Below, piece after piece: positions 16,580-25,553 of a DNA stretch of 64,000 nt; positions within the stretch are counted from its first letter, which is position 1; every line of letters begins with the position of its first letter. Origin of the DNA: Flavobacteriaceae bacterium UBA3339 (lineage in GTDB: Bacteria; Bacteroidota; Bacteroidia; Flavobacteriales; Flavobacteriaceae). The translations under genes were made by a program, and so were the position numbers. The notes below the pieces were generated by a model that did not search any database, was not told the origin of the DNA, and was given only the letters and a program-made list of their open reading frames with translations. Location: the NCBI GenBank assembly GCA_002360925.1, contig DERN01000010.1, forward strand, positions 83,463 through 147,462, in the 5' to 3' direction.

Positions 16580-18010
16580 ATGACTATGGAATGCATTTCA
16601 GTTTTTGATATGTTAAAAATTGGTGTGGGACCTTCGAGTTCCCATACATTAGGTCCTTGGAGAGCTGCCGAGCGCTTTATTGCGGAATTAAAAGACTTAG
16701 ATATTTTTGAAAAAATCAGCAGTATTTCGGTTGATTTATATGGATCTTTATCTTTAACCGGAATTGGTCACGCGACTGATTTAGCTGTTATGTTGGGGTT
16801 AAGTGGTGCTGATCCGGAATATGTTCCTGTTGATGATATTCAAGGAATCATTAATCAAATTAAATCTTCAAAACAATTAAATTTAGGTAATACACATCTT
16901 GTTTCGTTTGATCCAGAAACTGAAATCGTATTCAATAAAAACTTTTTACCTTTTCACGCCAACGGATTAACCTTCTCAGCTCACTATAACGAAAATGAAA
17001 TTTATACTTCAACTTTTTATTCTATTGGCGGTGGTTTTGTTGTAAAAGAAGAATCGGCCGAAAATGTAGAAAACGACGAAATAAAAGCAACTTTCCCTTT
17101 TCCGATTGATAAAGCCGATGAACTTTTGGCTTTTTGCAAACAGGAAAATAAATCGATTTCTGAATTGGTTTATGAAAATGAAAAATCACTTCGTTCAGAA
17201 GAAGAAATCGATAAAGAATTACTTCGCATTTGGGACACAATGTTAGAGTGTATTTATATTGGATGCCATACAGAAGGAACACTTCCTGGCGGTTTAAATG
17301 TTCGTCGTCGTGCATATGATATGTACCAAAAGTTAAAAGGCGATCTTCCTTACGAAAATCCAAAAGAATGGATTCAAACTATTCGAAAAACCAAAGTATA
17401 TTTCCGTCAAATATTAAAATGGGTTAGTTGTTTTGCATTGGCAGTTAATGAAGTAAATGCTTCGTTAGGTCGTGTTGTTACAGCACCTACAAACGGAAGT
17501 GCCGGAGTTATACCTGCCGTTTTAATGTATTATTTGGTGATTGAAAACCATAAAGCAAGCGATAAAGAAATAAAGCAATTTTTAATGGTTGCCGGTGAAA
17601 TTGGAAGTATTTTCAAAAAAGGTGCTACTATTTCTGCTGCAATGGGCGGTTGCCAAGCTGAAATCGGAGTTTCATCTGCCATGGCAGCCGGAGCTTTGTG
17701 TGAATTAATGGGCGGAACTCCAGAACAAGTTACCGTTGCTGCCGAAATTGCTATGGAGCATCATTTAGGTTTAACGTGCGACCCAATTGGCGGATTAGTT
17801 CAAATTCCGTGTATCGAGCGAAATACAATGGGCGCTATTAAAGCCATAAATGCTGCCGAATTAGCTTTAGATACCGATCCTAAAAATGTAAAAGTTCCTT
17901 TAGATAAAGTAGTAAATACCATGTGGCAAACCGCACAAGATATGAACAACAAATACAAAGAAACTTCAGAAGGCGGATTGGCTGTTGCTGTAAATCTTGC
18001 CGATTGTTAA
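16580..18010 (+). CDS. sdaA: L-serine ammonia-lyase (iron-sulfur type, single chain)
   Basis: Deaminates L-serine to pyruvate (EC 4.3.1.17). The beta domain is N-terminal (SVFDMLKIGVGPSSSHT, residues 7-23) and the alpha domain C-terminal, with TAPTNGSAGVIPAV, GGCQAEIG, LTCDPIGG and PCIERN carrying the cysteines that bind the 4Fe-4S cluster. The length of about 476 residues fits the fused one-chain enzyme. The ATG at 16580 is used; ATG 16586 is equally possible, and an upstream TTG is less likely. The next gene starts 13 bases downstream. Confidence 0.95.
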   Translation: MTMECISVFDMLKIGVGPSSSHTLGPWRAAERFIAELKDLDIFEKISSISVDLYGSLSLTGIGHATDLAVMLGLSGADPEYVPVDDIQGIINQIKSSKQLNLGNTHLVSFDPETEIVFNKNFLPFHANGLTFSAHYNENEIYTSTFYSIGGGFVVKEESAENVENDEIKATFPFPIDKADELLAFCKQENKSISELVYENEKSLRSEEEIDKELLRIWDTMLECIYIGCHTEGTLPGGLNVRRRAYDMYQKLKGDLPYENPKEWIQTIRKTKVYFRQILKWVSCFALAVNEVNASLGRVVTAPTNGSAGVIPAVLMYYLVIENHKASDKEIKQFLMVAGEIGSIFKKGATISAAMGGCQAEIGVSSAMAAGALCELMGGTPEQVTVAAEIAMEHHLGLTCDPIGGLVQIPCIERNTMGAIKAINAAELALDTDPKNVKVPLDKVVNTMWQTAQDMNNKYKETSEGGLAVAVNLADC

Positions 18011-18023
18011 TTAACTTTTCTTA

Positions 18024-19199
18024 ATGAAGAAATCCTTTTTTTTACTATTATTAGTAACTATAACAAGTAACGCACAGGAACGAAAGTTTGTTACTACACC
18101 AACTATTGCGTATAATAACGAAAAAGCAACTAAAGCTGTTGGAATTTTTATGCGCGGAGCCATGATTGACTCTTACGAAATGGTAAACGGGTATATTTAC
18201 AAAGTTCATTTAAATTATTCCGATCCTGTTTATATAACCGAAACCTACAATATAAAAGATCATTTACGATCTAATGACGAGGTATCTCCTACTCCATCTG
18301 CGATTATTGATGAAGATCAATATTACGGAAGTCCGCATCTTTTTACGAATGTTGCAGGTTTAAAAGTTCGCGAATATCCTAATACAAATTCGCTGGTTAT
18401 TAGTACACTTTTAAACGGAACCGTTGTTCCTATTGATTATTATCCTTATGATCCAGAAGCTTGGTTGGAAGTTAAAATAGATGAAAGAACTGGTTACATT
18501 CCCAAGAAATTTATCGGAGAAAGACCTAGTTTGGTTGACTTAAAACAAAGTTATAAAACTGCTAAAACTCCAGAAGACGAAAAGAAATATGCCGAACGAA
18601 TTTTAGAATTAGGTTGGAATAGTGATCGAATTGACAATGCTGAATCTTTAAAGATATTCGCAGACTATGCCAAAAAGAATAACTTAACCGAAATTGCCGA
18701 AATTTGTCTTTTACAAGCCGAAGCGCTTAAAAAAGCTCCTTTTGAAGAACAATCGTTTACTGTTGAGAAATTGATTAAAAAAAAGCAATTTGGTTTTACG
18801 CTAAATAATGAAATAGAACCTGAAAATGGTTTTAAAAAATCGTTTTTAGAACAACATTTAGGTAAAATCGTTAAAAGCTATTCCGATTTAGATGATTGTG
18901 GTTTGGGTGATTATGAAGGAAATGTCTTTTTTAATTCGGCAGAATGTATCAGTCACGATGTAAATAAAACATATAAACTTAGAAACATGGAAATGATCAA
19001 TTCTAATGGTTTTAAGATTAAAGATGTTTTATTAAATGGAGAAACAACTGAAAAAGAATTTTTAAAAAGCGCAATCGGACTCATTTCTTCGATCTACGTT
19101 CAACAAAATTCATACTATATTGCTAATGATTATATGGCATATGAATTTCAGTTCAAAAACGGAAAATTAGCAAAAGTAAGCGCTATTTATTACTGTTAA
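18024..19199 (+). CDS. Secreted SH3-domain protein
   Basis: This 391-residue protein has a Sec signal peptide (FFLLLLVTITSNAQ, cleavage after about residue 17). A bacterial SH3-like domain at about 110-170 shows the usual GLKVREYPN and GYIPKKF motifs. The C-terminal half is unrecognised. Bacterial SH3 domains often bind peptidoglycan, so a periplasmic or cell-envelope role is likely, but no enzyme domain is visible. It may be co-transcribed with the serine dehydratase 13 bases upstream. Confidence 0.7.
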   Translation: MKKSFFLLLLVTITSNAQERKFVTTPTIAYNNEKATKAVGIFMRGAMIDSYEMVNGYIYKVHLNYSDPVYITETYNIKDHLRSNDEVSPTPSAIIDEDQYYGSPHLFTNVAGLKVREYPNTNSLVISTLLNGTVVPIDYYPYDPEAWLEVKIDERTGYIPKKFIGERPSLVDLKQSYKTAKTPEDEKKYAERILELGWNSDRIDNAESLKIFADYAKKNNLTEIAEICLLQAEALKKAPFEEQSFTVEKLIKKKQFGFTLNNEIEPENGFKKSFLEQHLGKIVKSYSDLDDCGLGDYEGNVFFNSAECISHDVNKTYKLRNMEMINSNGFKIKDVLLNGETTEKEFLKSAIGLISSIYVQQNSYYIANDYMAYEFQFKNGKLAKVSAIYYC

Positions 19200-19256
19200 T
19201 ATAGAAAGTTCTCATTCTTTTTGCCTAATTTTACTTTTCTTTTAAAAACAATAACT

Positions 19257-20075
19257 ATGTCGGTTGCAAAAAAAGATTATAAAATAGTGACTACCAAGTC
19301 GCTTTTCGATATGAAACAAAACGGAGAGAAAATCTCTATGTTAACTGCTTACGATTATACAATGGCTAAAATTGTAGATTCGGCCGGAGTTGACGTGATT
19401 TTGGTTGGCGATTCTGCAAGTAACGTAATGGCAGGGCACGAAACAACGCTTCCTATTACTTTAGATCAAATGATTTATCATGCTTCGTGCGTAGTTCGCG
19501 GAGTTGAAAGAGCTTTGGTTGTGGTTGATTTGCCTTTCGGAACCTATCAATCCGATCCTAAAAAAGCATTAGAATCTGCTATTCGCGTTATGAAAGAAAG
19601 CGGTGCACATGCTTTGAAATTAGAAGGTGGAAAAGAAATTAAAGAAGGAATTAAAAAGATTTTAGGAGCCGGCGTTCCGGTTATGGGACATTTAGGTTTA
19701 ACTCCTCAATCTATCTATAAATTCGGAACTTATACAGTTCGTGCAAAAGAAGAAGCCGAAGCTATTAAATTAATTGAAGACGCTAAAATGTTGGAAAAAA
19801 TTGGATGTTTCGCTATTGTTTTAGAAAAAATTCCGGCAAAATTAGCCGAACAAGTTGCAAAAGAAGTTTCGATTCCAATTATAGGAATTGGTGCTGGTGC
19901 AGGAGTTGACGGACAAGTTTTAGTTGTTCACGATATGATTGGAATGACGCATGAATTCAGTCCAAAATTCTTAAGACGTTATATGAATTTGTACGAAGAT
20001 ATGACCAAAGCAATCGGACAATACGTTACCGATGTAAAATCGCAAGATTTTCCGAATGAGAATGAGCAATATTAG
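19257..20075 (+). CDS. panB: 3-methyl-2-oxobutanoate hydroxymethyltransferase
   Basis: First committed step of pantothenate/CoA synthesis: transfers a hydroxymethyl group from methylene-tetrahydrofolate to 2-oxoisovalerate (EC 2.1.2.11). The ATG at 19257 gives 272 residues. Motifs include MLTAYDYTMAKI, DVILVGDSASNVMAG, LKLEGG, PVMGHLGLTPQS and IIGIGAGAGVDGQVLV, including the metal-binding Asp in VGDS. The frame extends 12 codons upstream, but that part is not conserved in the family. panC and panD are not adjacent. Confidence 0.95.
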   Translation: MSVAKKDYKIVTTKSLFDMKQNGEKISMLTAYDYTMAKIVDSAGVDVILVGDSASNVMAGHETTLPITLDQMIYHASCVVRGVERALVVVDLPFGTYQSDPKKALESAIRVMKESGAHALKLEGGKEIKEGIKKILGAGVPVMGHLGLTPQSIYKFGTYTVRAKEEAEAIKLIEDAKMLEKIGCFAIVLEKIPAKLAEQVAKEVSIPIIGIGAGAGVDGQVLVVHDMIGMTHEFSPKFLRRYMNLYEDMTKAIGQYVTDVKSQDFPNENEQY

Positions 20076-20097
20076 TTCTATATTTGCATCAAATATC

Positions 20098-20126
20098 AAC
20101 CATCTCTTTTTGAGATGGTTTTTTTA
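20098..20126 (+). terminator. panB terminator
   Basis: AACCATCTC and GAGATGGTT flank a TTTTT loop, followed by a T-run, 23 bases after the panB stop. Confidence 0.9.
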
Positions 20127-20131
20127 ATCCT

Positions 20132-20821
20132 ATGAAAACGTATTCTACAAAAGATAATCTACAAATTCTACACGAAGACAATCATATTATTGTGATTAAT
20201 AAACGTGTGGGCGATATTGTACAAGGCGACCAAACTGGTGACAAACCGCTTAGTGAAGTTGTAAAAGAATATTTAAAAGAAAAGTATAATAAACCCGGCG
20301 CAGTGTATTTGGGCGTTGTGCATCGTTTAGACCGTCCTACTTCGGGAATTGTTTTATTTGCCAAAACATCAAAAGCTCTTACACGTTTAAACGAATTATT
20401 TAAAAATCGCGAAACGCAAAAAACGTATTGGGCAGTTGTTAAAAACCAACCTCCTAAAGAAAATGATACGTTAATTCATTTTTTAACTCGAAATCCCAAA
20501 AACAATACTTCAAAGGCACACCTAAAAGAAATAAAAGAAAGTAAAAAAGCTATTTTAGATTATAAAATCATTCAAAAATTAAACTCTTATTTTGCTTTAG
20601 AGATCGATTTACACACAGGTCGTCATCATCAAATTCGCTGTCAATTGTCGGCAATTGGGTGCCCGATTAAAGGAGATTTAAAATATGGTTTTGATCGAAG
20701 TAATCCGGACGGAGGTATTCACCTGCATGCCAGAAAATTAGTTTTTATTCATCCGGTTACGAAAGAAGAAGTTCAAATAATTGCTCCTGTACCTGATGAT
20801 ATTATTTGGAGAAACGTATAA
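20132..20821 (+). CDS. RluA-family RNA pseudouridine synthase
   Basis: This 229-residue enzyme isomerises uridine to pseudouridine in rRNA or tRNA. The catalytic Asp lies in HRLDRPTSGIVLFAKT (near residue 72), the RluA-family motif II. LHTGRHHQIRCQL near 170 is motif III. There is no N-terminal S4 domain, as in the RluA/TruC short class, so the substrate site cannot be assigned. It starts 6 bases after a terminator and stands alone. Confidence 0.9.
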   Translation: MKTYSTKDNLQILHEDNHIIVINKRVGDIVQGDQTGDKPLSEVVKEYLKEKYNKPGAVYLGVVHRLDRPTSGIVLFAKTSKALTRLNELFKNRETQKTYWAVVKNQPPKENDTLIHFLTRNPKNNTSKAHLKEIKESKKAILDYKIIQKLNSYFALEIDLHTGRHHQIRCQLSAIGCPIKGDLKYGFDRSNPDGGIHLHARKLVFIHPVTKEEVQIIAPVPDDIIWRNV

Positions 20822-20850
20822 AAACAGTAAATTAGTTAAAAAATTAAGAT

Positions 20851-21717
20851 ATGAAATGGGAAAAAAGATCCAGCGATAGATTCGAAGACAGACGCGGAAT
20901 GTCTGGAGGCGGAAAAGCAGTTGTAGGAGGCGGAATTATTGGAATTGTCGCTCTACTTCTTACAATGTTTGGCGGAGAAACAGGTCAAGTTATTGGAACC
21001 ATGTTAAATCAAACGCAAGGAACAACACAATCGACCGAGCAAGTTAAAACACGTGAACTTTCTGAAGAAGAAATTACTTTAGGAAATTTTTCTGAATTTA
21101 ACTTTGTTAATAACAACGAAACTTGGGCAAAAATATTTGAGCAAAACGGACAAAAATATCAAGAACCCAGAATGGTTTTGTTCGACGATGGCGTAAATAC
21201 CGCTTGTGGTTCGGCAACTTCGGCAGCAGGTCCATTTTATTGTCCGGCAGATCAAATAGTGTATATGGATCTTCGTTTTTTCGAAGAATTACATTCGCGT
21301 TTTGGAGCTAAAGAAGGTGATTTTGCTATTGCGTATGTAATTGCGCACGAAATAGGTCATCACGTACAAACATTGGTGGGTACAAGTCAGCAAATTCGTA
21401 AAGCACAACAAGGGAAAGGAAAAGCCGCAGCTAATAAATTTTCAGTAGCACAAGAACTTCAAGCCGATTTTTACGCAGGTGTTTGGGCAAGTTACAACAA
21501 AGATAGATTAGAAGCAGGTGATATTGAAATTGCAATCAGTGCAGCGCAAGCTGTTGGCGACGACGCAATTCAATCTAAAATGCAAGGTCATGTTCAGCCA
21601 GAAACATTTACACACGGAACTTCCGCTGAACGAAAATATTGGTTTATGAAAGGTTATAATTCGGGTGATATCAACATGGGCGATATTCAAACAATTTATA
21701 ACAGTATTAATTATTAA
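20851..21717 (+). CDS. Neutral zinc metallopeptidase (YpfJ family)
   Basis: This 288-residue membrane-anchored protein has a polar N-terminus, one membrane helix (about 28-45) and an extracytoplasmic peptidase domain. The zincin motif HEIGHH is at residues 166-171, with QELQADFYAG downstream providing the third ligand region (Glu/Asp). The family is called putative neutral zinc metallopeptidase, and substrates are unknown. It is monocistronic. Confidence 0.88.
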   Translation: MKWEKRSSDRFEDRRGMSGGGKAVVGGGIIGIVALLLTMFGGETGQVIGTMLNQTQGTTQSTEQVKTRELSEEEITLGNFSEFNFVNNNETWAKIFEQNGQKYQEPRMVLFDDGVNTACGSATSAAGPFYCPADQIVYMDLRFFEELHSRFGAKEGDFAIAYVIAHEIGHHVQTLVGTSQQIRKAQQGKGKAAANKFSVAQELQADFYAGVWASYNKDRLEAGDIEIAISAAQAVGDDAIQSKMQGHVQPETFTHGTSAERKYWFMKGYNSGDINMGDIQTIYNSINY

Positions 21718-21760
21718 AAAACTAAAGAAGGAATTTAAAAAGCTTTTAGAATTTCAATTT

Positions 21761-21838
21761 GTCATTCCGACGAAGGAGGAATCTTTAATATCAAACAATT
21801 AAGATTCTTCATTTCACTCCGTTTCATTCTGAATGACA
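21761..21838. repeat. Imperfect inverted repeat element
   Basis: GTCATTC...GAAGGAGGAATCTT at the left end and AAGATTCTTCATTTC...GAATGAC at the right form an imperfect inverted repeat of about 78 bases. It resembles the dispersed 'GTCATTC' intergenic elements of Flavobacteriia and is a different family from the repeats at 5.4-5.8 kb. Confidence 0.6.
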
Positions 21839-21865
21839 CTTTTTAGATTACTTTTTCCTAAAAAT

Positions 21866-22582
21866 ATGAATCCAGAAGTAAATTTCGATAAATTAACACA
21901 ATTCCTTTATTCTATTATTAGAAAAGTTGCAATTCCGGCAGGACTTTATATTTTTTTATTATTCATAGTTTCAGCCGCGTTATATTTTTTTGGTTTTGCA
22001 GGACTTTTAGGCTCGCCAAAAGCATTTCTTCAAATAACCGATCCAAAAGAATTAGAAGCTCTTTTTTTAGATAATTCTATCGAAATTTTGATTTTAAATA
22101 CGATCATTACTATTGTTCTGAATTTCTTTATGAGCGGAATTTACGGAATGATCCTAGAAAGCACGTATAATCCTTTTTTCGGAATTGGTTCTGCTTTAAA
22201 AATCGTTTTTTCTAAACAAGGATTAAAGGTTTTACTTTTCATCATTGTTTTACAAACCATTATCACCGCATTAAATTACTTTTTTGCATTGATTGATTTA
22301 AGAATGGTAGGATTCGCAATTGGAGTTCTTCTTCAATTTTTAACGTGTTTCACGTTACCTGCAATTTATGTAGACGATAAAGGTATTTTTAAAAGTATTG
22401 GTTTTAGTACTTCCGTTGTGAATTCAAAACCAGCATTTTATTTTATCATTCTTTTAATGGCTTATTTGCTTTCGTTATCTGGAATTCTGTTTTTTGGAAT
22501 CGGAATTATATTTACTTTATCTTTAAGTTATTTTACAACATTTTGTTTGTATTTGGCTGCAAAAGGTCAATTTAAGGATTAA
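21866..22582 (+). CDS. Integral membrane protein of unknown function
   Basis: This 238-residue protein has about five or six hydrophobic helices (near residues 20-45, 70-95, 120-140, 145-170 and 190-230). It resembles DUF4013-like or polytopic uncharacterised proteins only in general layout. The ATG at 21866 is chosen because the longer frame from 21833 begins inside the inverted-repeat element. Its stop overlaps the end of the converging ComM-like gene by 11 bases. Confidence 0.6.
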   Translation: MNPEVNFDKLTQFLYSIIRKVAIPAGLYIFLLFIVSAALYFFGFAGLLGSPKAFLQITDPKELEALFLDNSIEILILNTIITIVLNFFMSGIYGMILESTYNPFFGIGSALKIVFSKQGLKVLLFIIVLQTIITALNYFFALIDLRMVGFAIGVLLQFLTCFTLPAIYVDDKGIFKSIGFSTSVVNSKPAFYFIILLMAYLLSLSGILFFGIGIIFTLSLSYFTTFCLYLAAKGQFKD

Positions 22583-24110
22583 TCCAACCTTCGCGGTCTA
22601 AACTTCGATATTGAATAGCCTCGGCAATATGCTGAGGCTTTATTTCTTTACTTTCTTCTAAATCGGCAATTGTTCTTGCAACTTTTAAAATTCGATCATA
22701 AGCTCTTGCAGATAAATTTAAACGTTCCATCGCTGTTTTCAGTAATCCTAAGGATGAATCATCTAAAGAACAATATTCTTTAAGCAGTTTTGAATTGAGC
22801 TGTGCGTTGTAATAAATTCCGGAATAATTTTTAAATCGTTCTGATTGAATTTGACGCGCTTTAATCACTCGTTTTCGAATCTCTTCACTATTTTCTGAAG
22901 AAGATTTATCAGCTAACTTTTCAAAAGGAACAGGATTTACTTCAATATGCAAATCGATCCGATCTAATAAAGGTCCTGAAATTTTATTTAAATAACGTGT
23001 TGTTTCCATGATTGATGAAGAAGACAATCCTTTTTCGTCGGCAAAATAGCCACTCGGACTTGGATTCATGCTTGCTACTAACATAAAAGACGAAGGATAC
23101 GAAACGGTAAATTTTGCTCGTGAAATTGTTACTTCTCGATCTTCTAAAGGCTGTCGTAAAACTTCTAAAACTTCTCGTTTAAATTCAGGTAATTCATCTA
23201 AAAATAAAACGCCGTTATGTGCCAATGAAATTTCTCCGGGTTGTGGATAACTTCCGCCGCCAACAAGCGAAACCGAAGAAGCCGTGTGATGTGGCGAACG
23301 AAAAGGTCTTTTCTTTATTAAACCAATATTTTGAGCTTTACCAACAATACTGTGAATTTTAGTTGTTTCTAAAGCTTCGTTTAAGCTCATTGGCGGAAGA
23401 ATACTCGGAATTCGTTTTGCAATCATGGTTTTTCCTGATCCAGGCGGACCAATCAATAAAATATTATGTCCGCCGGAAGCCGCTATTTCCATTGCTCTTT
23501 TAATATTTTCTTGTCCTTTTACTTCCGAAAAATCTAGATTAGAAAAATCATCTTCCCATTTAAAAAGTTCCTCATGATTAATTTCTTTAGGTTTTAAAAT
23601 GTTCTTTCCTTCTAAATGTTCAATTAGTTCTAACATATTCGAAATTCCGTAAACGTTTATTCCATCAACAATTGCTGCTTCATCTTCATTCACTTTTGGT
23701 AAAAAAACATGTTTAAAACCTTCTTTCTTAGCTTCAAGGGCAATAGACAAAGCACCTTTTATAGGTTGTACAGATCCATCTAACGACAATTCGCCCATAA
23801 TGATACAATCCGAAAATTCATGATGTTTAATTTGATTAGAAGCGGCTAAAATTCCGATAGCAATTGGTAAATCATAAGCAGATCCTTCTTTTCGTAAATC
23901 GGCTGGAGCCATATTTATAATAATCTTTTTTCCAGGCAAATGATAGCCTATATTAGACAAAGCCGCCGCAATTCTGTAACTACTTTCTTTAACAGCATTA
24001 TCCGGTAGTCCAACCAAATGATAACCAATTCCTTTATCAATATTTACCTCTATAGTAATTGTCGTAGCTTGAATTCCGAAAATAGCACTTCCTAAAACTT
24101 TTACCAACAT
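22572..24110 (-). CDS. comM: YifB/ComM-type Mg-chelatase-like AAA+ ATPase
   Basis: This 512-residue protein has an N-terminal Lon-protease-like S5 fold (VEVNIDKGIGYHLVGLPD; PADLRKEGSAYDLPIAIG) and a central AAA+ domain with Walker A IGPPGSGKTMIAKR and Walker B GVLFLDELPEF. A C-terminal helical domain completes it. ComM is a hexameric helicase that helps branch migration during natural transformation, and that role is assumed from homology. ATG 24110 (MLVKVLGSA) is used rather than a TTG nine bases upstream. Confidence 0.92.
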   Translation of the reverse strand: MLVKVLGSAIFGIQATTITIEVNIDKGIGYHLVGLPDNAVKESSYRIAAALSNIGYHLPGKKIIINMAPADLRKEGSAYDLPIAIGILAASNQIKHHEFSDCIIMGELSLDGSVQPIKGALSIALEAKKEGFKHVFLPKVNEDEAAIVDGINVYGISNMLELIEHLEGKNILKPKEINHEELFKWEDDFSNLDFSEVKGQENIKRAMEIAASGGHNILLIGPPGSGKTMIAKRIPSILPPMSLNEALETTKIHSIVGKAQNIGLIKKRPFRSPHHTASSVSLVGGGSYPQPGEISLAHNGVLFLDELPEFKREVLEVLRQPLEDREVTISRAKFTVSYPSSFMLVASMNPSPSGYFADEKGLSSSSIMETTRYLNKISGPLLDRIDLHIEVNPVPFEKLADKSSSENSEEIRKRVIKARQIQSERFKNYSGIYYNAQLNSKLLKEYCSLDDSSLGLLKTAMERLNLSARAYDRILKVARTIADLEESKEIKPQHIAEAIQYRSLDREGWINP

Positions 24111-24391
24111 AACGAACAATTTAAGGTTAAAGTAAATATAATCAAATAATTAGGAATAATGTAGACATTTTACCCAAAAAGTCCATTTGAGTTGATTTTA
24201 AGTTTATAAACATTAAAGCAATATTGTTTTTAACATTTAATTAGCACACTTTAGTCAGTCACTTTGTTTTCAGCAGTTTAAATTACTTTTAATTCAATTT
24301 TGCTAAGATTCAATTCAAATTATATCTTAAAAAGTTAAAGATGGCAGTATACTTGGAATTATCCAATCCTTATGAGACTAAAAACATAAAA

Positions 24392-25540
24392 ATGATAAAA
24401 ATGGATAAGGCTTTTAAAACGTACATTCTTGCTATGGGCATTGCTTTAAGCGGATTGTATTCGTGCCAAAAAAGTAACGGAGCCGACAAAGATGCTGCCA
24501 ACAGTTTACAACTTCCTGCAATAAAAATTGACACAACTACTGCTTTTATTACCAAGGATTATATGGGAAGTATTGAAGGAAAAGTAAATGTTGAATTGCG
24601 CCCGCAGGTTGAAGGTATTTTACAAGAAATTTATGTGGATGAAGGAGATTTTGTTAAAGCAGGTCAAGCTTTATTTAAAATTGACGCTTCGGCTTATAAC
24701 GAAGTTTACAACAATGCTTTGGCAAACGAAAATGTTGAAAAAGCAAAACTTAAAAATGCAAAACTAGAAATCGATCGTTTAAAACCTTTGATCGATAATG
24801 AAGTTATTGCGCCCGTTCAGCTCGAAACAGCAAAATCGAATTACGAAGTAGCAAAAGCTTCTTTAGCAAAAGCTTCGGCAGCGGTTGGTTCGGCAAAAAT
24901 CAATGTAGATTTTACGATTATTAAAGCGCCTGTAAGCGGTTATATTGGCAGAATTCCAAAACGCGTTGGGAACTTGGTTTCGAAATCCGACAAAGAACCT
25001 TTAACCTATTTATCTGATGTTAGCGAAGTTTACGTTTATTTTGCTATGAGCGAAAGCGATTATCTACATTTTTCTAAAGCGCAAAACAAAACAAACGATT
25101 CTTTAGTAAACGAAACTTCGTTGGGAACTTTGCTTCCGCATGCTTCGCTTATTTTGGCAGACGGAATTGAATATAAAGAAAAAGGAAAAATCGACGCAAT
25201 TAGCGGTCAAATTAATAAAAGTACCGGAGCCATTTCGCTTCGTGCAAGTTTTCCAAATTCAGAAGATTTAATGCGTTCGGGAAATACAGGAACGATTAAA
25301 ATTCAGGAAACGCGCAAAAATGTTATTTTAATTCCTCAAGAAATTACAACCAACATTCAGGATAAAACGTTTGTTCACTTACTAGATCCGGAAAATACCG
25401 TGATTTTAAGAGAAATTAAAATAAGTGGAACTGCTGATAAAAACTTCATCGTTTCAGACGGATTGAAACGTAACGATGTTGTTGTTAAAACCGGATTTAA
25501 TAAACTTTCAGAAGGAATGCGTGTAACACCGCAAATCTAA
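24392..25540 (+). CDS. RND efflux periplasmic adaptor (membrane fusion lipoprotein)
   Basis: This AcrA/MexA-type adaptor of about 382 residues has a lipoprotein signal ending at LYSC, so the N-terminus is acylated. Paired biotinyl-lipoyl segments (RPQVEGILQEIYVDEGDFV and IIKAPVSGYIGRIP) flank a coiled-coil hairpin (about 85-160), followed by beta-barrel domains. It bridges the inner-membrane pump and the outer-membrane channel encoded next. ATG 24392 or 24401 fits the signal peptide better than the upstream ATG 24341. It is the first gene of a three-gene operon. Confidence 0.92.
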   Translation: MIKMDKAFKTYILAMGIALSGLYSCQKSNGADKDAANSLQLPAIKIDTTTAFITKDYMGSIEGKVNVELRPQVEGILQEIYVDEGDFVKAGQALFKIDASAYNEVYNNALANENVEKAKLKNAKLEIDRLKPLIDNEVIAPVQLETAKSNYEVAKASLAKASAAVGSAKINVDFTIIKAPVSGYIGRIPKRVGNLVSKSDKEPLTYLSDVSEVYVYFAMSESDYLHFSKAQNKTNDSLVNETSLGTLLPHASLILADGIEYKEKGKIDAISGQINKSTGAISLRASFPNSEDLMRSGNTGTIKIQETRKNVILIPQEITTNIQDKTFVHLLDPENTVILREIKISGTADKNFIVSDGLKRNDVVVKTGFNKLSEGMRVTPQI

Positions 25541-25553
25541 AAAAACTAAATTC

